DNA of 64,000 nucleotides from Glandiceps talaboti (GCF_964340395.1 NC_135552.1:25989681-26053680), one strand, 5' to 3'. Positions 1 through 13,300 are shown, counted from the stretch's first letter. Made by a program: numbers and translations. Notes: generated by a model not told the origin, from the sequence alone.

Positions 1-300
1 ATGTGTGTAGAAAATGCTAATTGACCTTGGGATATTAAGGTCAAGGTCACGGGTTTGTGTCTTATCAGAAAGATTACCTCCGATAGTTGTGTAGACAATT
101 AAATGGTGACCCTATAAACAAAGCTTCCGAGGTTATTGACCAAATTTCAATCTGACTTTGAAAACTAAGGTCGAAGTTATCAAAATTTGCGTCTAACGAT
201 ATGTGGGTACAGACTAGAATGATATCTCTAGCCATAAAATTCTCTAAATTATTGAGCAATTTGTTATTTGCCCTTCAATTAAGGTCCCAAGATTAAAGGC
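1..300 (-). repeat. Dispersed repeat rich in AAGGTCA half-sites, copy 1
   Basis: The stretch carries several AAGGTCA/TGACCTT words, including a tandem pair near 38-52. Its reverse complement aligns by eye with 6825-7195, for example over the shared words CAAATTGCT and TAGAGATATCATTC, so the two are diverged copies of one dispersed repeat in opposite orientation. The family is not one I can name. No coding potential is seen. Confidence 0.5.
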
Positions 301-421
301 TTATCTTTGTGCCCGTCTATTTAATGGTCTCCTGTACCTTGGTATTAGCCCAAGTATTATTGGTAGAGGACTGTAGAAAGTCGTTATAATATTAGATTTG
401 TTTGTCTATTTGTTCTTTTAG

Positions 422-1132
422 ATCAAATATTCATGTTCGAATCGCTAGAAAAGAAGATAGTAAAATAGTCAGTGATTGGATGAATACTGATGGATGGGGA
501 TACACCCCTGACTATATAGAAACTTTACGCCAGGTCAACCCCGAAGGGTTCTTTGTGGCTTCGAAAGGTGATGAGGTTGTTGGTGAGTTTATTGAAGTTG
601 AGCATTCCAAACCACTGTTCATTCCATGTATGGTAGATAGTAAACACTGAAAGATGTTATTTCTGTATAGGAGAACAGTAGGTTGACACCGTAAATGTTT
701 AGGTTCTACACGGTTGAAACAATCAACCATCTCATATAGCATTCATACTATTGACGTAATTAACCAGATGTAAACTGAATGCTTTCCAGAAGGGCATTTG
801 TAACAATGATTATATAAATAGGTCATATAGTGTGTAAGCTACACCAAAAATCATATCGTGTGTTGAAGTATGTTTCCTGATGCTATTAATATATCCACAG
901 CGTTGATGACATTCTGAGCAATCATGTACATTATATTACCTTATTGGAAATTTAATACTTAACTATGCAAATTACTCAATAATATACACTCCACATCCAT
1001 CAAATTTATATGCCATGCTTTTCATCATATTATCAATACACCTACAATGTTAGATGAATTTCTGAACAATCATCTAAATGATGTATTAAATATTGCAAAT
1101 ATGTGTTGATATGCATTATGTGTATATATATA

Positions 1133-1167
<35 letters not shown>

Positions 1168-2133
1168 ATGTATGTATGTATGTATGTATGTATGTATGTA
1201 TGTATGTACACACGCACACACATACATACATACATACATACATACATACATACATACATACATACAAACATACGTGCAGGCAGAGACAAACAAACATACT
1301 CATAATGCAACCTCACGTTACTGGTTGTAAAAACACATAGTAGATTATTATCTTGTGAATGAGTTACGAATATTGCATTTACTACACACTGTTACGGCAT
1401 GTTTTTTTCAGGTTGTGGATATGCGTTTAACCACACAGATGAACTATGTTCCTTTGGTCTGGCATTTACTAAACCTGGACATCGCAAACAAGGAATTCAT
1501 ACCAAACTTATTGAAGAACGCCTCAAGTATGCAGGGGATAGGAACAAAGGAGCATATACTGTGAATGAACACCGCAAGCAAATAACTCTTCAAATTGGTT
1601 TCAAATGTATTGGTTTTGAGATTAAAGACATGAGAGGGCAAGTGTCGCACTCAATCCTGGCGTCACGTGATATTGTGCCACCAGCTATCACAATTTTACC
1701 AATTAATGAAGTTTCATTTGATAGTGTCATAGAGTACGACGGAAATATAAATTCATTTCAAAGAGCAGAATTTCTCAAAATTTGGTGTAAGGGAAAGAAT
1801 GTGTCAACTTTTGTGGCCGTTAAGGAAGGGGGTGTAGTGGTAGGATATATAAATGTTAGGCCATTACAAGAAGATTTTGCAATTTTACCATGGTATGCTG
1901 ACGACGTATTCATTGCAGAATCCTTATTACTCACCTTGTTGAAGGCACTACCCGACAATTGCACAGTAAGAGTACATGTCCCTTCATCCAATAAAGCTGG
2001 TTTAGACCTCGCTAAAAAATATCAACTTAATAAAGTGTTCTGTACCCTTATCCGTCAATACACAAAACGTGATGTAACGGTTCCAGTTGAAAAAATATTT
2101 TGCATTTCAACTCCAGAAGTTATGCCAGCATAG
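422..2133 (+). CDS. GNAT acetyltransferase with YitH-like C-terminal domain, copy A (5' end missing)
   Basis: Exons 422-582 and 1412-2133, joined in frame across a GT-AG intron after the first G of a glycine codon. The first exon gives the N-terminal GNAT strand and helix (IHVRIARKEDSK). The second gives the acetyl-CoA loop region (HRKQGIHTKL) and, in its second half, a region like the YitH/HolE acetyltransferase domain with VVGYINVRP and PWYADD followed by a leucine-rich helix. GNAT enzymes transfer acetyl from acetyl-CoA to amines; the substrate is unknown here. The acceptor before 422 is followed by a phase that needs two bases from an upstream exon. I found no matching micro-exon in 1-421, so the start probably lies outside the window. 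Copies B and C have the same exon pattern, with a 161-nt middle exon in each. The intron carries a palindromic microsatellite. Confidence 0.85.
1129..1266. repeat. Palindromic microsatellite (TG)n(TATG)n then (CA)n(CATA)n
   Basis: A TG and TATG run is followed after a short centre near 1205-1220 by CA and CATA runs on the same strand, so the array can fold on itself over more than 50 bp per arm. It lies in the intron of acetyltransferase copy A, about 550 bp after the donor. Confidence 0.9.
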
Positions 2134-4901
2134 CTTTGGTGATAAAGTTGAATTGATACAGATATACAAATACCCGTGTATTATATATCACGTTCCTGGC
2201 GTTTTCAATACGTAATTCGTAATAGGGATGCCTTAGAAATGACACTTAAAGTAAAAAAAATATATATTACTATTGTCACAGATGACATATTTATATTTTC
2301 AGTAAACTGAATATTTTAATAACATCGCATGGCCTAGTTTGACTGAAAGGTCAAAAGACTGTCTCAAGGATATCGGATTTAGACCACACAGGATTCCAAG
2401 CATACTCGAATACATGAGACGACGGTCTGCATTTCATAAATATCTAGGATTCATAGTGATCATTCATCAATGTTTTAAGAAAAGCGTATATGGAGTGCAT
2501 TAATTATTTGGCCATTGGCCATGCGTTATGTATATTTAGACTTTAAGGACGTCACAATAATGCACACTGGGGACGGACAGGCACTTCAGTTCAGGTTTTG
2601 GTAGGGAGACTTGGCTTCGCGGGAAGTCAATGAACGAGACACTATGCTGGGTGTTTGCCTTCGTCTCGAGTGTAGATTTACACACTGTGTGTAGTCTGAG
2701 CTAATTCCCTTTAAAGTTCAAGTGTGATCCTGGTACGTACATACAGAAGTTGAGTCAGATATGAGATATGAGAGTGATTCGGGTGTTATTACTTGGTCTA
2801 TCAGCTGTGTGCGAAGATCAGTAGTAATACTATGAACCGTATGCTTTATGAAGGAAGACGAATTTCAGCCGCGGTGTTGCCATACTGCCATAACATAAGT
2901 TTTCTCAAAATGTCTGTGTAAATTTTGATGTGTTTCGCAAGATCCGACTGACCCTATATTTCTTCATTCGGACCCCCCCCCCCCCCCAGGCCACCCCTAT
3001 CAATAATGCCCACTATAGTTTGGACAGACGCAGTTAAGTTATTCTCAAATTCGCATCAGGCAAATATTAACTGCTTGTCCTTCCCGTACTTGTAACATTA
3101 ATCGTCTGAGAGAGAACGATTGATAGTCCGTGTTTGTCTAGCACGGCTTTGTTTAAGTAATGTTTGAGATACAGGCAATAGTTTGTCATTTTTTTCTACA
3201 TGTAATAACTTTATTCCTTGAATAGGAACATATAAATATAAGGACGAGTATATATCTGATTAAATACGGCATTTGCGCTGCATAGTATTGTTTTGGAATC
3301 TATCAAAGTTTTCATTTAAAGCATGGTCCTTCAACGTTATTGGACACAATCATATCCCTAATATACTTTTACCACATTGAGACGAAATATCTAGAATTGA
3401 TGATTACGTTGTTGTCTAATAGTATACACTATAGATTATCAAAATGTTTATCCACAACAATGAGAATATATTCAAAGAAAGTCATATAGTGTTTATGTAA
3501 TTATCTTAAACCACGCTATTCAATTAGTTTATTGATAGATCTTCTTTTTTAAAGGAAGGGTCCAGTAAGACATTTCTGGGTATAACATCACGTTTTTCCT
3601 AATCCCTTTGTCTTAACATTCTTGTATTTGTCAAACATGGATTATGGCATTCGTGGTGTCTTCACAACATGGTTTTATATAAACCCATGCAGGAAATCCC
3701 CCAAATGGCCAAGCACGTGTGAAGACTGTAGTGGGGCGTCTTTATAAGGTTTCAAAGTTGATTAAATTGCCGAGGGGCTATTTTATTAGATGTAATCATA
3801 TTTAAGTTGATAACAGGTAATCAATAAAGGTTTTCTAAGATTGAAATATGTCTGACAGAATTTTCATTTGATGTCGTATTATGGTATTAAATATCAGAAG
3901 TAAAATATATTAGTTTTTATGCAATGTTATATTACCACTATACAATACCTATGCAAATGTCACTAATTTATGAAGTACAGTGTCCGGATGCTAGTGCTAC
4001 CAGTCAATTTTATACACAGTTTATGATTATGTATTTAATTTACAATAACTATAACTGGTATATGATGGATTAGCTATAAAAGTCAGTATAGATTACAGGT
4101 GTTCATCACCTAACAGTGGCGAACCATAAAAGTGTTTGTTGTTGTATCTATTAGTATAGAACTCTCCCGGGGGAACACACAAATGTCACACGAGAGTGAT
4201 GAATTGTGATATATAATGAGACTATCAGTTGGTATAGTTGTGTTAAGCTTAAGATGTATAGTCCAACAATACTACTGAATCGGTTATTGTGTCTTTTACC
4301 AAGCTCTTTTCTTTATTTGGAAAAGTTATGATTTTACCATTATAGTTGTATTAGAGAGGAAAGTTCAATCTGTTCAATCTTAATGATTTGATATTTGAAT
4401 AAAATGAAGGAGGAGAATTAAGTTCAAGGAGAATTCAGGAGAGATTTCAGTTCAATGGAAGATGGAGTGATGAATTAACAAGTCTGTGACCATTACAGAC
4501 AGGCCGGGCTTCAGTGAGCTTTTTTTCAAATGTTTAATTTTCTAAAGAAAGAAAGCGTAGTTTGAACTCAGTGGTCAGTCAGACAAGAAAAGGGCTGACT
4601 GAGATTATTACTCCTGAACTCTTCTTGGGAAGTAACTTTTGTGAGTTCTTTCTACCAAACTCTCCTTATAAGGAAGTACAAAGATGCAGTCAACGAGTGT
4701 CCAGAGACTTACATGCAGGGTCCTTGTTGTAAACGTATTGTAGTACTGGTAGGTCCGTTTTATATGGTTACAAAATTGTCAACATATAAGACACTGAAGC
4801 TTCAAGAAAGAATTGTGAATGTAGGTTTTATGCAATATGCACACCTACCCTACATTTATTTACATATGTATTTAGGCCGGTAAAAAGAAATACTAGATAA
4901 T

Positions 4902-5019
4902 GTATGTCGTCGGCATCAGAACCCCGAGATCTCCGGAGAGTGGCTCCTTTGAAGCCAAGTGTATGTCGTCGGCTTCATAACCCCGAGCTCTCCAGAGAGT
5001 GGCTGCAAAAGACCACGTG
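4902..5019. repeat. 59-bp tandem duplication
   Basis: Two units start at 4902 and 4961 with GTATGTCGTCGGC and share the words CCCCGAG and GAGAGTGGCT. They differ by a few substitutions and the function is unknown. Confidence 0.8.
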
Positions 5020-5228
5020 CATTCATTGCTTCATTAACGACTTCTGGTGGTTTTATTTATTTTATTAATTATTCGACACAATTTTGTGTATATATCTCAG
5101 TACTTTGATTGCACATGTTGTGTTGCAGTTTCTGACATCTAGTGCAAGATATGGGGTTGAATCCGTTTTATTTTAGCTCTCCGCTATGTAGCGAAGGGTA
5201 CCAAGGTAGCGAGATTCAAAACTTACTC

Positions 5229-5522
5229 TTTTACATTCAGACACATTTTACGAATATGCACTAAATATCAGACTGTATTACCGTCATGTTTTTTGCACAA
5301 AATAAATGGTGTACATCGTGTTACCCATGTTTTATTTCTGCACTCCTTTTTTTGGCCGTGAAAGTACACTGACCGAGTCACCACTTGCGTTACAAACGGA
5401 CATCCTGACCCCACGTACCCTTTTACATTCCAACACATTCAATGATTATACATTGAATATACTGTATTACGGTTACACTAAAAGGTGTACATCGTGTTAC
5501 AACCGCGTTGTATCTCTGCACT
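5229..5522. repeat. Diverged direct repeat upstream of acetyltransferase copy B
   Basis: Units at about 5229-5344 and 5421-5522 both run from CTTTTACATTC to TCTGCACT and share GGTGTACATCGTGTTAC. They are diverged by substitutions and small gaps. Confidence 0.7.
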
Positions 5523-5607
5523 AATTTTCCTTGTGCATAGTGTGAATACCTCGCTTTATTTGTGACTAATCAGACGTGTAGTTTCTGTACGTTACCAGCC
5601 TTCTAAG

Positions 5608-8600
5608 ATGTCTAGGTGAGCATGGAATAATATTGAAGTAACCATTGTTGCAATCTGCTGAAAAAGTAGCAACTCCTTTTTAGCACCGACGTGTACATAG
5701 GGGTCATAGAACAAACCTTATGCCCGTCAGACCAAGCGTTAAACCTGTATTTTTGGCAGTCAATTTCAACCATACCTGGCACAGGTGTGGGACACGTGTA
5801 TAGTACCCTATAGTACTATAGTCTATAGGGTACACTTGCACATACTTGATTTTACTAGCTACCCTGGTCGTTATGACCAAAAGGCAACCATACTTGTTTT
5901 CGACCACACCTCAAGAATGAATGCATAGAGACACTCCACTCATATTATCAGAAGTAAGATGTCTTGTAATGCCCTGGCTTTTGATCTTGAGGTCAAATAT
6001 CTGTCTTCAGAATTAGGCACTATATTTGATGATTTAAATATAGATACTGGAACTGATTTTCTGTTGCCAATTGATCTAAAAAATGTAGAACGTAAACTAA
6101 GAATTAATTTAGAGCAAGCTTGGTCAGAAACGGTGCATCATAAACCAAAATTAAGAACATATAGAATTTTCAAAACTAGTTACGGTGTTGAACCCTATGT
6201 GTCCATGAATTTATCACGAAGTCAACGTTCTTTCATGGCTCAGTTCAGATCAGGTGTATTGCCCCTTCGTATAGAAACTGGACGATTCAGAGGGGAACCG
6301 ATATCTGAAAGAGTTTGCACCCTCTGCCATGACGATGTCGTCGAAAATGAAGTTCATTTTCTTTTGCACTGTAGTCTTTACAATGACCTTCGGGTTTCCT
6401 TTTTTGATTTTGGAGATGAGTACACTGACTTACCTGAAAACGAAAAACTAAGGTACTTGGTAGCAAGAAAAGTGCGGAAAATGACAAGATTTATTGAGAA
6501 AGCATTTTTAAGGAGAAGGGACAACTTGTACATTAATTCATAACTCTTATTTTTGCCTTGTAAATGATATTTTCATTATTGTAAAAAAGCTCCTCAATCT
6601 GTTCTAATTATGTTTAATTTCACTTTAGGTGACATATAAGCCTATTTGGCTGGGAGGTTGTGTAATGTAAATTGTTTTTTGCGGTAGTCTGTTTACCTCA
6701 TGTCACTATAATAAATGATTCTACTACTATCAAACTGATGAATAATTTTGGAATTTTGTATCTATAGACACGATTTATGTGTTTAATATGTTTGTAGGTC
6801 TGAAGTAAACTGTCAAGAAATACACTGACCTTTAACCCTTGACTTTAATCTTCAAGGTCAATAGCAAATTGCTAGAAACTTCTCAAGGTTTGTAGCTAGA
6901 GATATCATTCAAATGTTTATATCCACATTGTTAGCAGTCACCTTTCTACCCTGACACTAGTTTTTGACCTTGCCTTCATATCCAAGGTCAAATTGAATTT
7001 TAAAAAAAATAGCAAAATTATTTTCATACAGTCATCATTCAATTATCTTCACTAATATTACCAGAAATAGCCTCTATTAAGACACTAACCATTGACCTTA
7101 TGACCTTCATATTCAGGTGACATTTTGCGTATATGGACATTATTCAAGTGTACACAACCATACGTTTTGAGAAAATCTGACCTTTGACCATGACACACAT
7201 CTTTGGGATTATACAGTACATTTATTTTGCTTAATCACTGATAAAGTTGAAAGCGTTTACTTTGAGGCACCATTGAAATATCAATACAAATTTAACTATG
7301 TAATTGTATAGGACTATATTTTAGACACCACTGACGTCATGTTAATGTTGGGACTATGTCTTCGAGGTGGAAGACTTATTTTTTAAAAATGTTTTGCAAA
7401 AGGTAGAACACATCATGCATTAGGTAAGCATGCTTTATTACGTCACATTCACTCTGCATACATCTTTAACAACATTGCGGTTACAAACTTTAGAGTTTAG
7501 TGTACTGATTTTTAAAAAAAAACCCACCTAAATTCTAAACAAGTTTAAAGGTTCTTCACATAGGGATGCCGTAGGATGATTTATGTAAATTTGCATACTA
7601 ATTAAGTACGTATGTTGACTACTTTACTGAGACTGAATTTATCGCTTAATACATTGCAGTCCATGTATTACTGTTCGGCTTGCCACCAAAGAAGACATGA
7701 AAGAAATAAGTGATTTGACAGCGAGTGTGGGATGGAACTACCCAGTCAATTACTTGGAAGCTCTATTCGAGGTTAATCCGAAAGGCTTCTTTCTGGCTGT
7801 CAAAAACGGCGAAATCGTTGGTGAGCAAGTAATTTGGTCAACGGGTGTTTAGTATGAAATATGGCTAAAAACCAAACGACATTCTTTTATGGATTATTGA
7901 TTGGAAATTTATTCCGTAGTATGCAATTCGTAGTGAGTAACTATGACAAAGTTGTGTAAAACGTTTCTCGCAAGAAGGCAAATGAGCTAAACATCAGAAT
8001 GTAATGATGATATTGGTCACGAATGTGCACGTGTGGCCGTGCGTATGTGCTTCGCCAGCTAATATCATGTAAGATTACCCTTTATTTCAATCAGGATTGT
8101 CACCAAGATTGGAGAATGATTTACAAAGGTTATAACACACAAGCAGTTCAAAGTTTTTCGCATTTAGCATTCGGTCTGTCTTGGTCGACGATCCTCATCA
8201 GAAAAATTGGCGAATCATTTGATTTACCAAGCTCATGAACATGTTTGATCAAGCCTGTAATATATGACCAGGTGTAAGCTTAGATGATAAATTTCTCAAG
8301 CATTTAATGGTAGTTTGAAAGAGTAATGAATACAGTCGTCCGTTTATTGTTGATAAATATTGGCGTTTCAATAACAGAAATAATATTTCACAATTGTCAT
8401 TTGTATGGCACGCCCGCATATCAAAATAAGTATGTAAATAAAAGAAATTATTTTTTGACATTTATTTGGCAGGGACAGGATATGCAGATAATAAAACTGA
8501 AGATTTCGCTTTCTTTGGCCTCTCCATCACCAAAGCAGCACACCGAAAGCAAGGCATTCAACGACGGCTGTTTGAAGAACGCTTCAATCATGCTGGGGAA

Positions 8601-9194
8601 AGAAATATCGCACTGTTGTCTGAAAACAGACACCGAAGTGACGTCAACATTGTTGTTGGCTTCAAACACGTGCATTTCAATGCTATTATTTTGAGGGGAA
8701 ATGTCAATCATTCTTCAATGGAATCAAGTGTGAAATGTACAACTGATATTAATATCTTACCGATCGCTAAGGTTGATTTTGAAAGTCTTTTGAAATATGA
8801 TGCACAAATCACCATAGTTCAGAGACCAGAATTCGTCAAAGTTTGGTGCTATGGAAATAACGCATTAAGTTTTGTTGCTATTAAAAGTGATTCTGAAGTT
8901 GTTGGGTACATAAATGTAAGACCATTGATTGATGGTTTTGTAATAGGCCCATGGTATGCAGATGACAGGCTTATTGCAGAGTATTTGTTAATTACTTTAC
9001 TCAAATCACTACCAGATTGCTCAGAAGTCACTGTCCGTTTTCCTGAACCTAATAAAATAGCTGACGAGGTCGCTAGAAAATTTAAGATCGATTGTTTAGT
9101 CGGTACAGAAATTTTACAGTTCACCAAACAAGAGTTAGATATTTCGGTTGCAAAGGTGTTTGCCATATCATGTCCCCAAATAATGCTAGTATAA
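5608..9194 (+). CDS. GNAT acetyltransferase with YitH-like C-terminal domain, copy B
   Basis: Proposed exons are 5608-5615 (ATGTCTAG then GTGAGC), 7660-7820 and 8473-9194, giving 296 codons. The two large exons are solid: they are in frame with each other, have GT-AG borders, and match copies A and C in length (161 and 722 nt) and sequence (TVRLATKEDMKEIS, HRKQGIQRRL, VVGYINVRP, GPWYADD). The first, 8-nt coding exon is inferred because copy C has a similar ATG-AG micro-exon in the same phase; it is the weak part. The protein would be a soluble acetyl-CoA-dependent transferase without a signal peptide. The acetyl-CoA loop reads RKQGIQ, so the last position of the usual R/Q-x-x-G-x-G/A motif is Gln. 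The substrate is not known. A 2-kb first intron holds LINE remains, and a long TA run starts about 30 bp after the stop codon. Confidence 0.8.
5808..5838. repeat. Short perfect hairpin
   Basis: Arms GTACCCTATAG and CTATAGGGTAC enclose a short centre of the same TATAG-type sequence. It lies in the first intron of acetyltransferase copy B and its role is unknown. Confidence 0.6.
5959..6543 (+). mobile_element. LINE remnant: C-terminal part of a non-LTR retrotransposon ORF2
   Basis: A 194-codon open frame resembles the C-terminal end of invertebrate non-LTR retrotransposon polyproteins, downstream of the reverse transcriptase. Visible marks are KLRTYRIFK, EPYVSMNLSR, an AQFRSG and GRFRGE segment, and a zf-RVT-like cysteine pattern (CTLC, then HFLLHC). 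The reverse transcriptase itself is absent, so the copy is 5'-truncated, the usual result of incomplete reverse transcription. An AT-rich 3' tail with AATAAA near 6710 follows. The element sits in the first intron of acetyltransferase copy B in the same orientation. The frame is still open, which suggests a fairly recent insertion. The clade is not assignable from this part alone. Confidence 0.75.
6825..7195 (+). repeat. Dispersed repeat rich in TGACCTT half-sites, copy 2
   Basis: At least six TGACCTT/AAGGTCA words occur, some paired (TGACCTTTGACC near 7180, TTGACCTTATGACCTT near 7093). It aligns in reverse orientation with 1-300. It lies in the first intron of acetyltransferase copy B. Confidence 0.5.
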
Positions 9195-9222
9195 GTGCAT
9201 GGACCACTAATGAAGCCCTACT

Positions 9223-9223
<1 letters not shown>

Positions 9224-9318
<95 letters not shown>
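9224..9318. repeat. (TA)n microsatellite
   Basis: About 95 bp of uninterrupted TA lies some 30 bp after the stop codon of acetyltransferase copy B. Confidence 0.95.
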
Positions 9319-9320
<2 letters not shown>

Positions 9321-9538
9321 GGTATTGTGGATTTTGTATTGAACTACACTGAGTCTGTTTAAACGCGATGAATTAAACTCATCGTTTTGATAAGAAAATG
9401 AGAACTCTTAATCACTAAAAGTACCAATGTACCACAGCCATTCATATCTAGTCATTAAAGGCAGTTTATCACGATTGATTTTGTTTTATTTCTCTATATT
9501 GGGATATTCATGTTTTCGTTTGTCTGTCTGTTAGTTAT

Positions 9539-9540
<2 letters not shown>

Positions 9541-9578
<38 letters not shown>
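9541..9578. repeat. (TG)19 microsatellite
   Basis: A perfect TG run lies in the spacer between acetyltransferase copies B and C. Confidence 0.95.
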
Positions 9579-9579
<1 letters not shown>

Positions 9580-10198
9580 CAATTTGGTAACTTACTGTTC
9601 CTATTAATTAGCATCACACAGAAGTCGTACTTCTTGCATTCTTCAAAATTACTCTTGAAGTTAACATGTCCTTTCTGAACTGAATTATTCAATGAAGCAG
9701 AAAGCTGATGCACACCGGACAATGAGAACTCGTTTCTATTTCACTCTTATTCAAATCAACCTTTCACACTCATATATCTCACGGTGCGGGCAAACTAAAC
9801 AGTCTCCCATTTGGTGACCGATTACTCTCAAGGAAAGATTATTTCTTATATACAAAGTGACGTTCCTTGTGGTTGTTGCCCTTTAGGTATTGTGACAAGT
9901 ATGTTCAGAAATGAAAAAGATTGGTTTCTAGTTTTCAGCTAAGACACAGACGAGTAAGAAACAGTTTCTTACTTGACGTACTTGTCGGTGGCTAAAACGA
10001 GGAGCTTCTATGCTTCTTTTATGCTCTTTCTTTGATAACGATGGTGACTTTGAATAAAGGTTGTCCGAGCACAAGTCATGCTTGTGTATACATTTGCATA
10101 TGAATAGGTGTCCCTGGGCTTTTACTAACCTGCGCAATATTCAACTATCTCACAACTGGGCAATTCCTTTTAGTGACTAACGTGTGTCGTCAGATTGT

Positions 10199-10210
10199 TT
10201 TATATATAAA
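10199..10210 (+). promoter_or_regulatory. Possible TATA box of acetyltransferase copy C
   Basis: TTTATATATAAA lies about 120 bp before the proposed start codon at 10332. The spacing allows a short 5' UTR. The region is AT-rich, so a chance match is quite possible. Confidence 0.25.
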
Positions 10211-10331
10211 ATTTTATACAGTAATTTTTGGACGCTTGCGCTGTGATACTGTTTTGAAATCGTAAGCTAAGGCCTACTGTCCAAATCAGTCATTTCAATC
10301 AAGACCGTTCATCAATCTCTCTAGCTTGGCA

Positions 10332-13300
10332 ATGGAAAGGTAAGTTCAGTATTAAATGTGGCAAGACAGAACTTTGATTTTCTATAGCAACACACCTTGT
10401 CTGTGATAACAATTAACATTGTTTGCACCTTGTTTGTACCAATGATATACTGGTATGCTCACTTGCTTTGCTTACAAGCCATATGGTGACATTCATTCAA
10501 TCATGTTGATGGCATTCAGGAATGTTGGTAAATATCCAGTTCATTCATAGGTACCCTTAGGCTATTGTAATCACAGCATTTTGCCAGTACTCCCTGACAT
10601 TGATATGTCCTTGACGGTCACTAGTCATCATTATCTTGTGTTCGTAATGAAATCACACACAGGCATATATCGGCCATTACAGAAACTACTCTATTCAGTC
10701 ACATGACTATCACATGATCAATGTAAGCAATACATACTTGCAATACATAACACCCTCTTTGTTTTAACAAAATAATTACTCATTTTTATGAGTGCCTATG
10801 TGGTGACCTAAGGCTGTCCCAAGTGCATGGTAGTAATTATATTAGTCAGTGAATTGACACGTTGAACACTGTACCTGTAAATAACCTTTTTTTTAAAATA
10901 CAACATTTGAACTAGAGTACCCTATATCTACTAGGTGTAACGAATAAACAAATCAAATATCAAATCATCAATCAACAAATCAAATACAGACGAGTTCTGG
11001 CAGTTTGATTGTCTGTTGATACTACATGTACGTACTATCTAAGATTATTGAACTAGTTGATTGTCAATATAGAACAAATATAAAACTCAAGTGTCTTTCG
11101 TAGTCATTCTCAGTAAGATAAACAATTCTATAGCTTATTCATTCAAACATGGAGGCGGTTTAGACACTCTGCCTGACCTTGTGAGAACAGGTGTTTTACC
11201 TGCAGGTGCAAACTGAAGTGGAGGAGTCGGTGAATGCAAAGTAGCTGGGGTAGGGGGAGGGGTTGTTTGACATATCTAATGAGACCTGATGCTGTTACTG
11301 GCTTGACTGGACTTATGCTTTGGCATTATCAATGTTTCAGGCCAATCAATAGGGTCTTCTTCCTTAAGGTAGATTCCAGTTTCATTGGTTCTCAGGAGGT
11401 CTCTCCTATTTCTTCTTGTTTCTCTTCCACTTGGAAGCCTTATTTTGTAAGAACGTCTGGTTTATACTTGTTTTTGACTCTTACTCTCACCGTATCACTT
11501 GTGTCAAGTTTGGGTAGCAGCTTTGTATGCTGGTTGTAGTACTTCTTCGCTCTACTGTCTATCTTGGTACAGTCTCATTGTTACATTTTCTGGGTTTTTG
11601 ACTTCCGGTTTCAGTTTTGATTTACATGTAACTGTGGGAATCCTTGTCGCTGTGCGTCTTGCAAATAATCTCTGTTTGGGAGATCCTGTCTCATCATCTG
11701 TGGGTGTGTTTCTGATATTAAGTAGGGCCAAGTAAGGGTCTTTACCAGACGCGTGGCACTTTATCAGCATTTTCTTAGCTATATACCAACAGCTTTTTCT
11801 ATTAAACCATTGGCATGGGAGTGCTTTGGCGAAATCGGATCATGCTTACATGTAAACCCATACTTGTCAGCAAAGTGTGAATATTCTGTACTAGAGAATG
11901 GTGGTCCATTGTCGCCAGTCACAATATCCGGTATTCCATGTGTGGCGAACCATTTCTTGGTTTGCTTGATGACTGGTGTTGAGTCTGTGGTGGTCATCTG
12001 TTCAATCTCAAAGTACTCTGAGTAGTAGTCAACGCATATTAACCATTTCTCGTCTAAGCAGTCAAACAGGTCTGTTGCTAGGTGTTCCCATGGACGGGTT
12101 GGCACAGGCATTGGGAGTAGTGGTTCCCTTTGTTGCCTTGCTCTGTTTTCTTGAGATTCACCACATCACGATACTACATCTTCAACATCTTCATGCCTGG
12201 CCAATAGATTAGGTTTCTGCCGAGTTGCTTCGTTTTCACCATTCCTTGATGTGATGCGTGAAGCATATCCAGGGCATCTCTCCATTGTTCCTTTTGTAGG
12301 ATGCTTGGAATCTCTTGTGTGGTCACTGTGAAAATGTGTGAATCTTCTCCTGTAAGACTTGGGCCTGTCTCCTTGACGAAGGCACGACTGAGGGGATCAG
12401 CCACAGGAATCTCTGTACCCTTCTTTGCAACTAGTTTAAAGTCGTATGCTTGTAGCCTCATTCTCATCTTTTGTAGACGTAGAGGAATTTGGTGGAGTGG
12501 TTTCTCGAAGATTCGCACTAATGGTAGGTGGTCTGTCTCGACTGTTATGTCACTCCTCCCATGAATGTAGGTGTAAAACTTCTTAACTGCAAAGACTATT
12601 GCCAGCATCTCTTTTTCTATTTGCACATATGCCTTTTCTGCTATGGTGAGGGCTTTTGATCCATATGCCACTGGTCTGTTGTCTTGAAGTAGTACACAAC
12701 CAAGTCCGGCTTGGCTTGCATCCCCTTATATGACAATGGGTTCTGTCAGGCTGTAATATTTCAACACAGGGGCCGTTGTCATCAGTTCTTTTATCTTCTC
12801 TATTGCAGTTTCATGTGGTTTCCCGAACTTCCATTCTTTGCCATTTCGGTAGTCTTCTACTAGTTCGCGGAGTGGTTCTGTTGTTGCTGATAGGTTTTTC
12901 AAATACTTTCCCACGTATGTTACCATTCCCAAGAGTCTCTCTACATCTTCTGGTCCCTTTGGTGTTGGCATCTCTAATACAGCCTTTATCTTCACTTCAT
13001 CCATCCTCATTCTATTGTTGGTAAACTTGTGTCCACTGTATCGTACCGCATTCTTGCAGAGTTGTAGTTTCCTGAGGGAAAAAGTCACATGATTTTCACG
13101 TGCCCTCAGTAGTATCTTCTTCAGGGCTCGGTTGTGTTCTTCTATGGTGTCTCCTTCAATGAGGAAGTCGTCTACGATCATTTCAAGACCTTTAATCCCT
13201 GCGAAGATGTCTCCAAATATGCGAACAAACAATTCTGGAGCAGATGTAACACCCATTGGTAGTCTCTTATAACGGTACCTGCCAAAGGGAGTGTTGAAAA

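Larger units (their letters stand above)
2134..5607. other. Intergenic region, no gene seen
   Basis: No open frame with exon signals is convincing in this 3.5-kb stretch between acetyltransferase copies A and B. It holds a 15-C run (2973-2987), a 59-bp tandem duplication (4902-5019) and a diverged direct repeat (5229-5344 and 5421-5522). It presumably contains the 3' UTR of copy A and the promoter of copy B. Confidence 0.6.
9195..10331. other. Intergenic spacer between acetyltransferase copies B and C
   Basis: It holds a (TA)n run at about 9224-9318 and a (TG)19 run at 9541-9578. The rest is presumably the 3' UTR of copy B and the promoter of copy C. No further gene is seen. Confidence 0.6.

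Noticed and set aside
8326-8711. Open frames overlapping the last exon of acetyltransferase copy B in other frames
   Set aside because: Shadow frames; the GNAT frame carries the family motifs and the splice phase.
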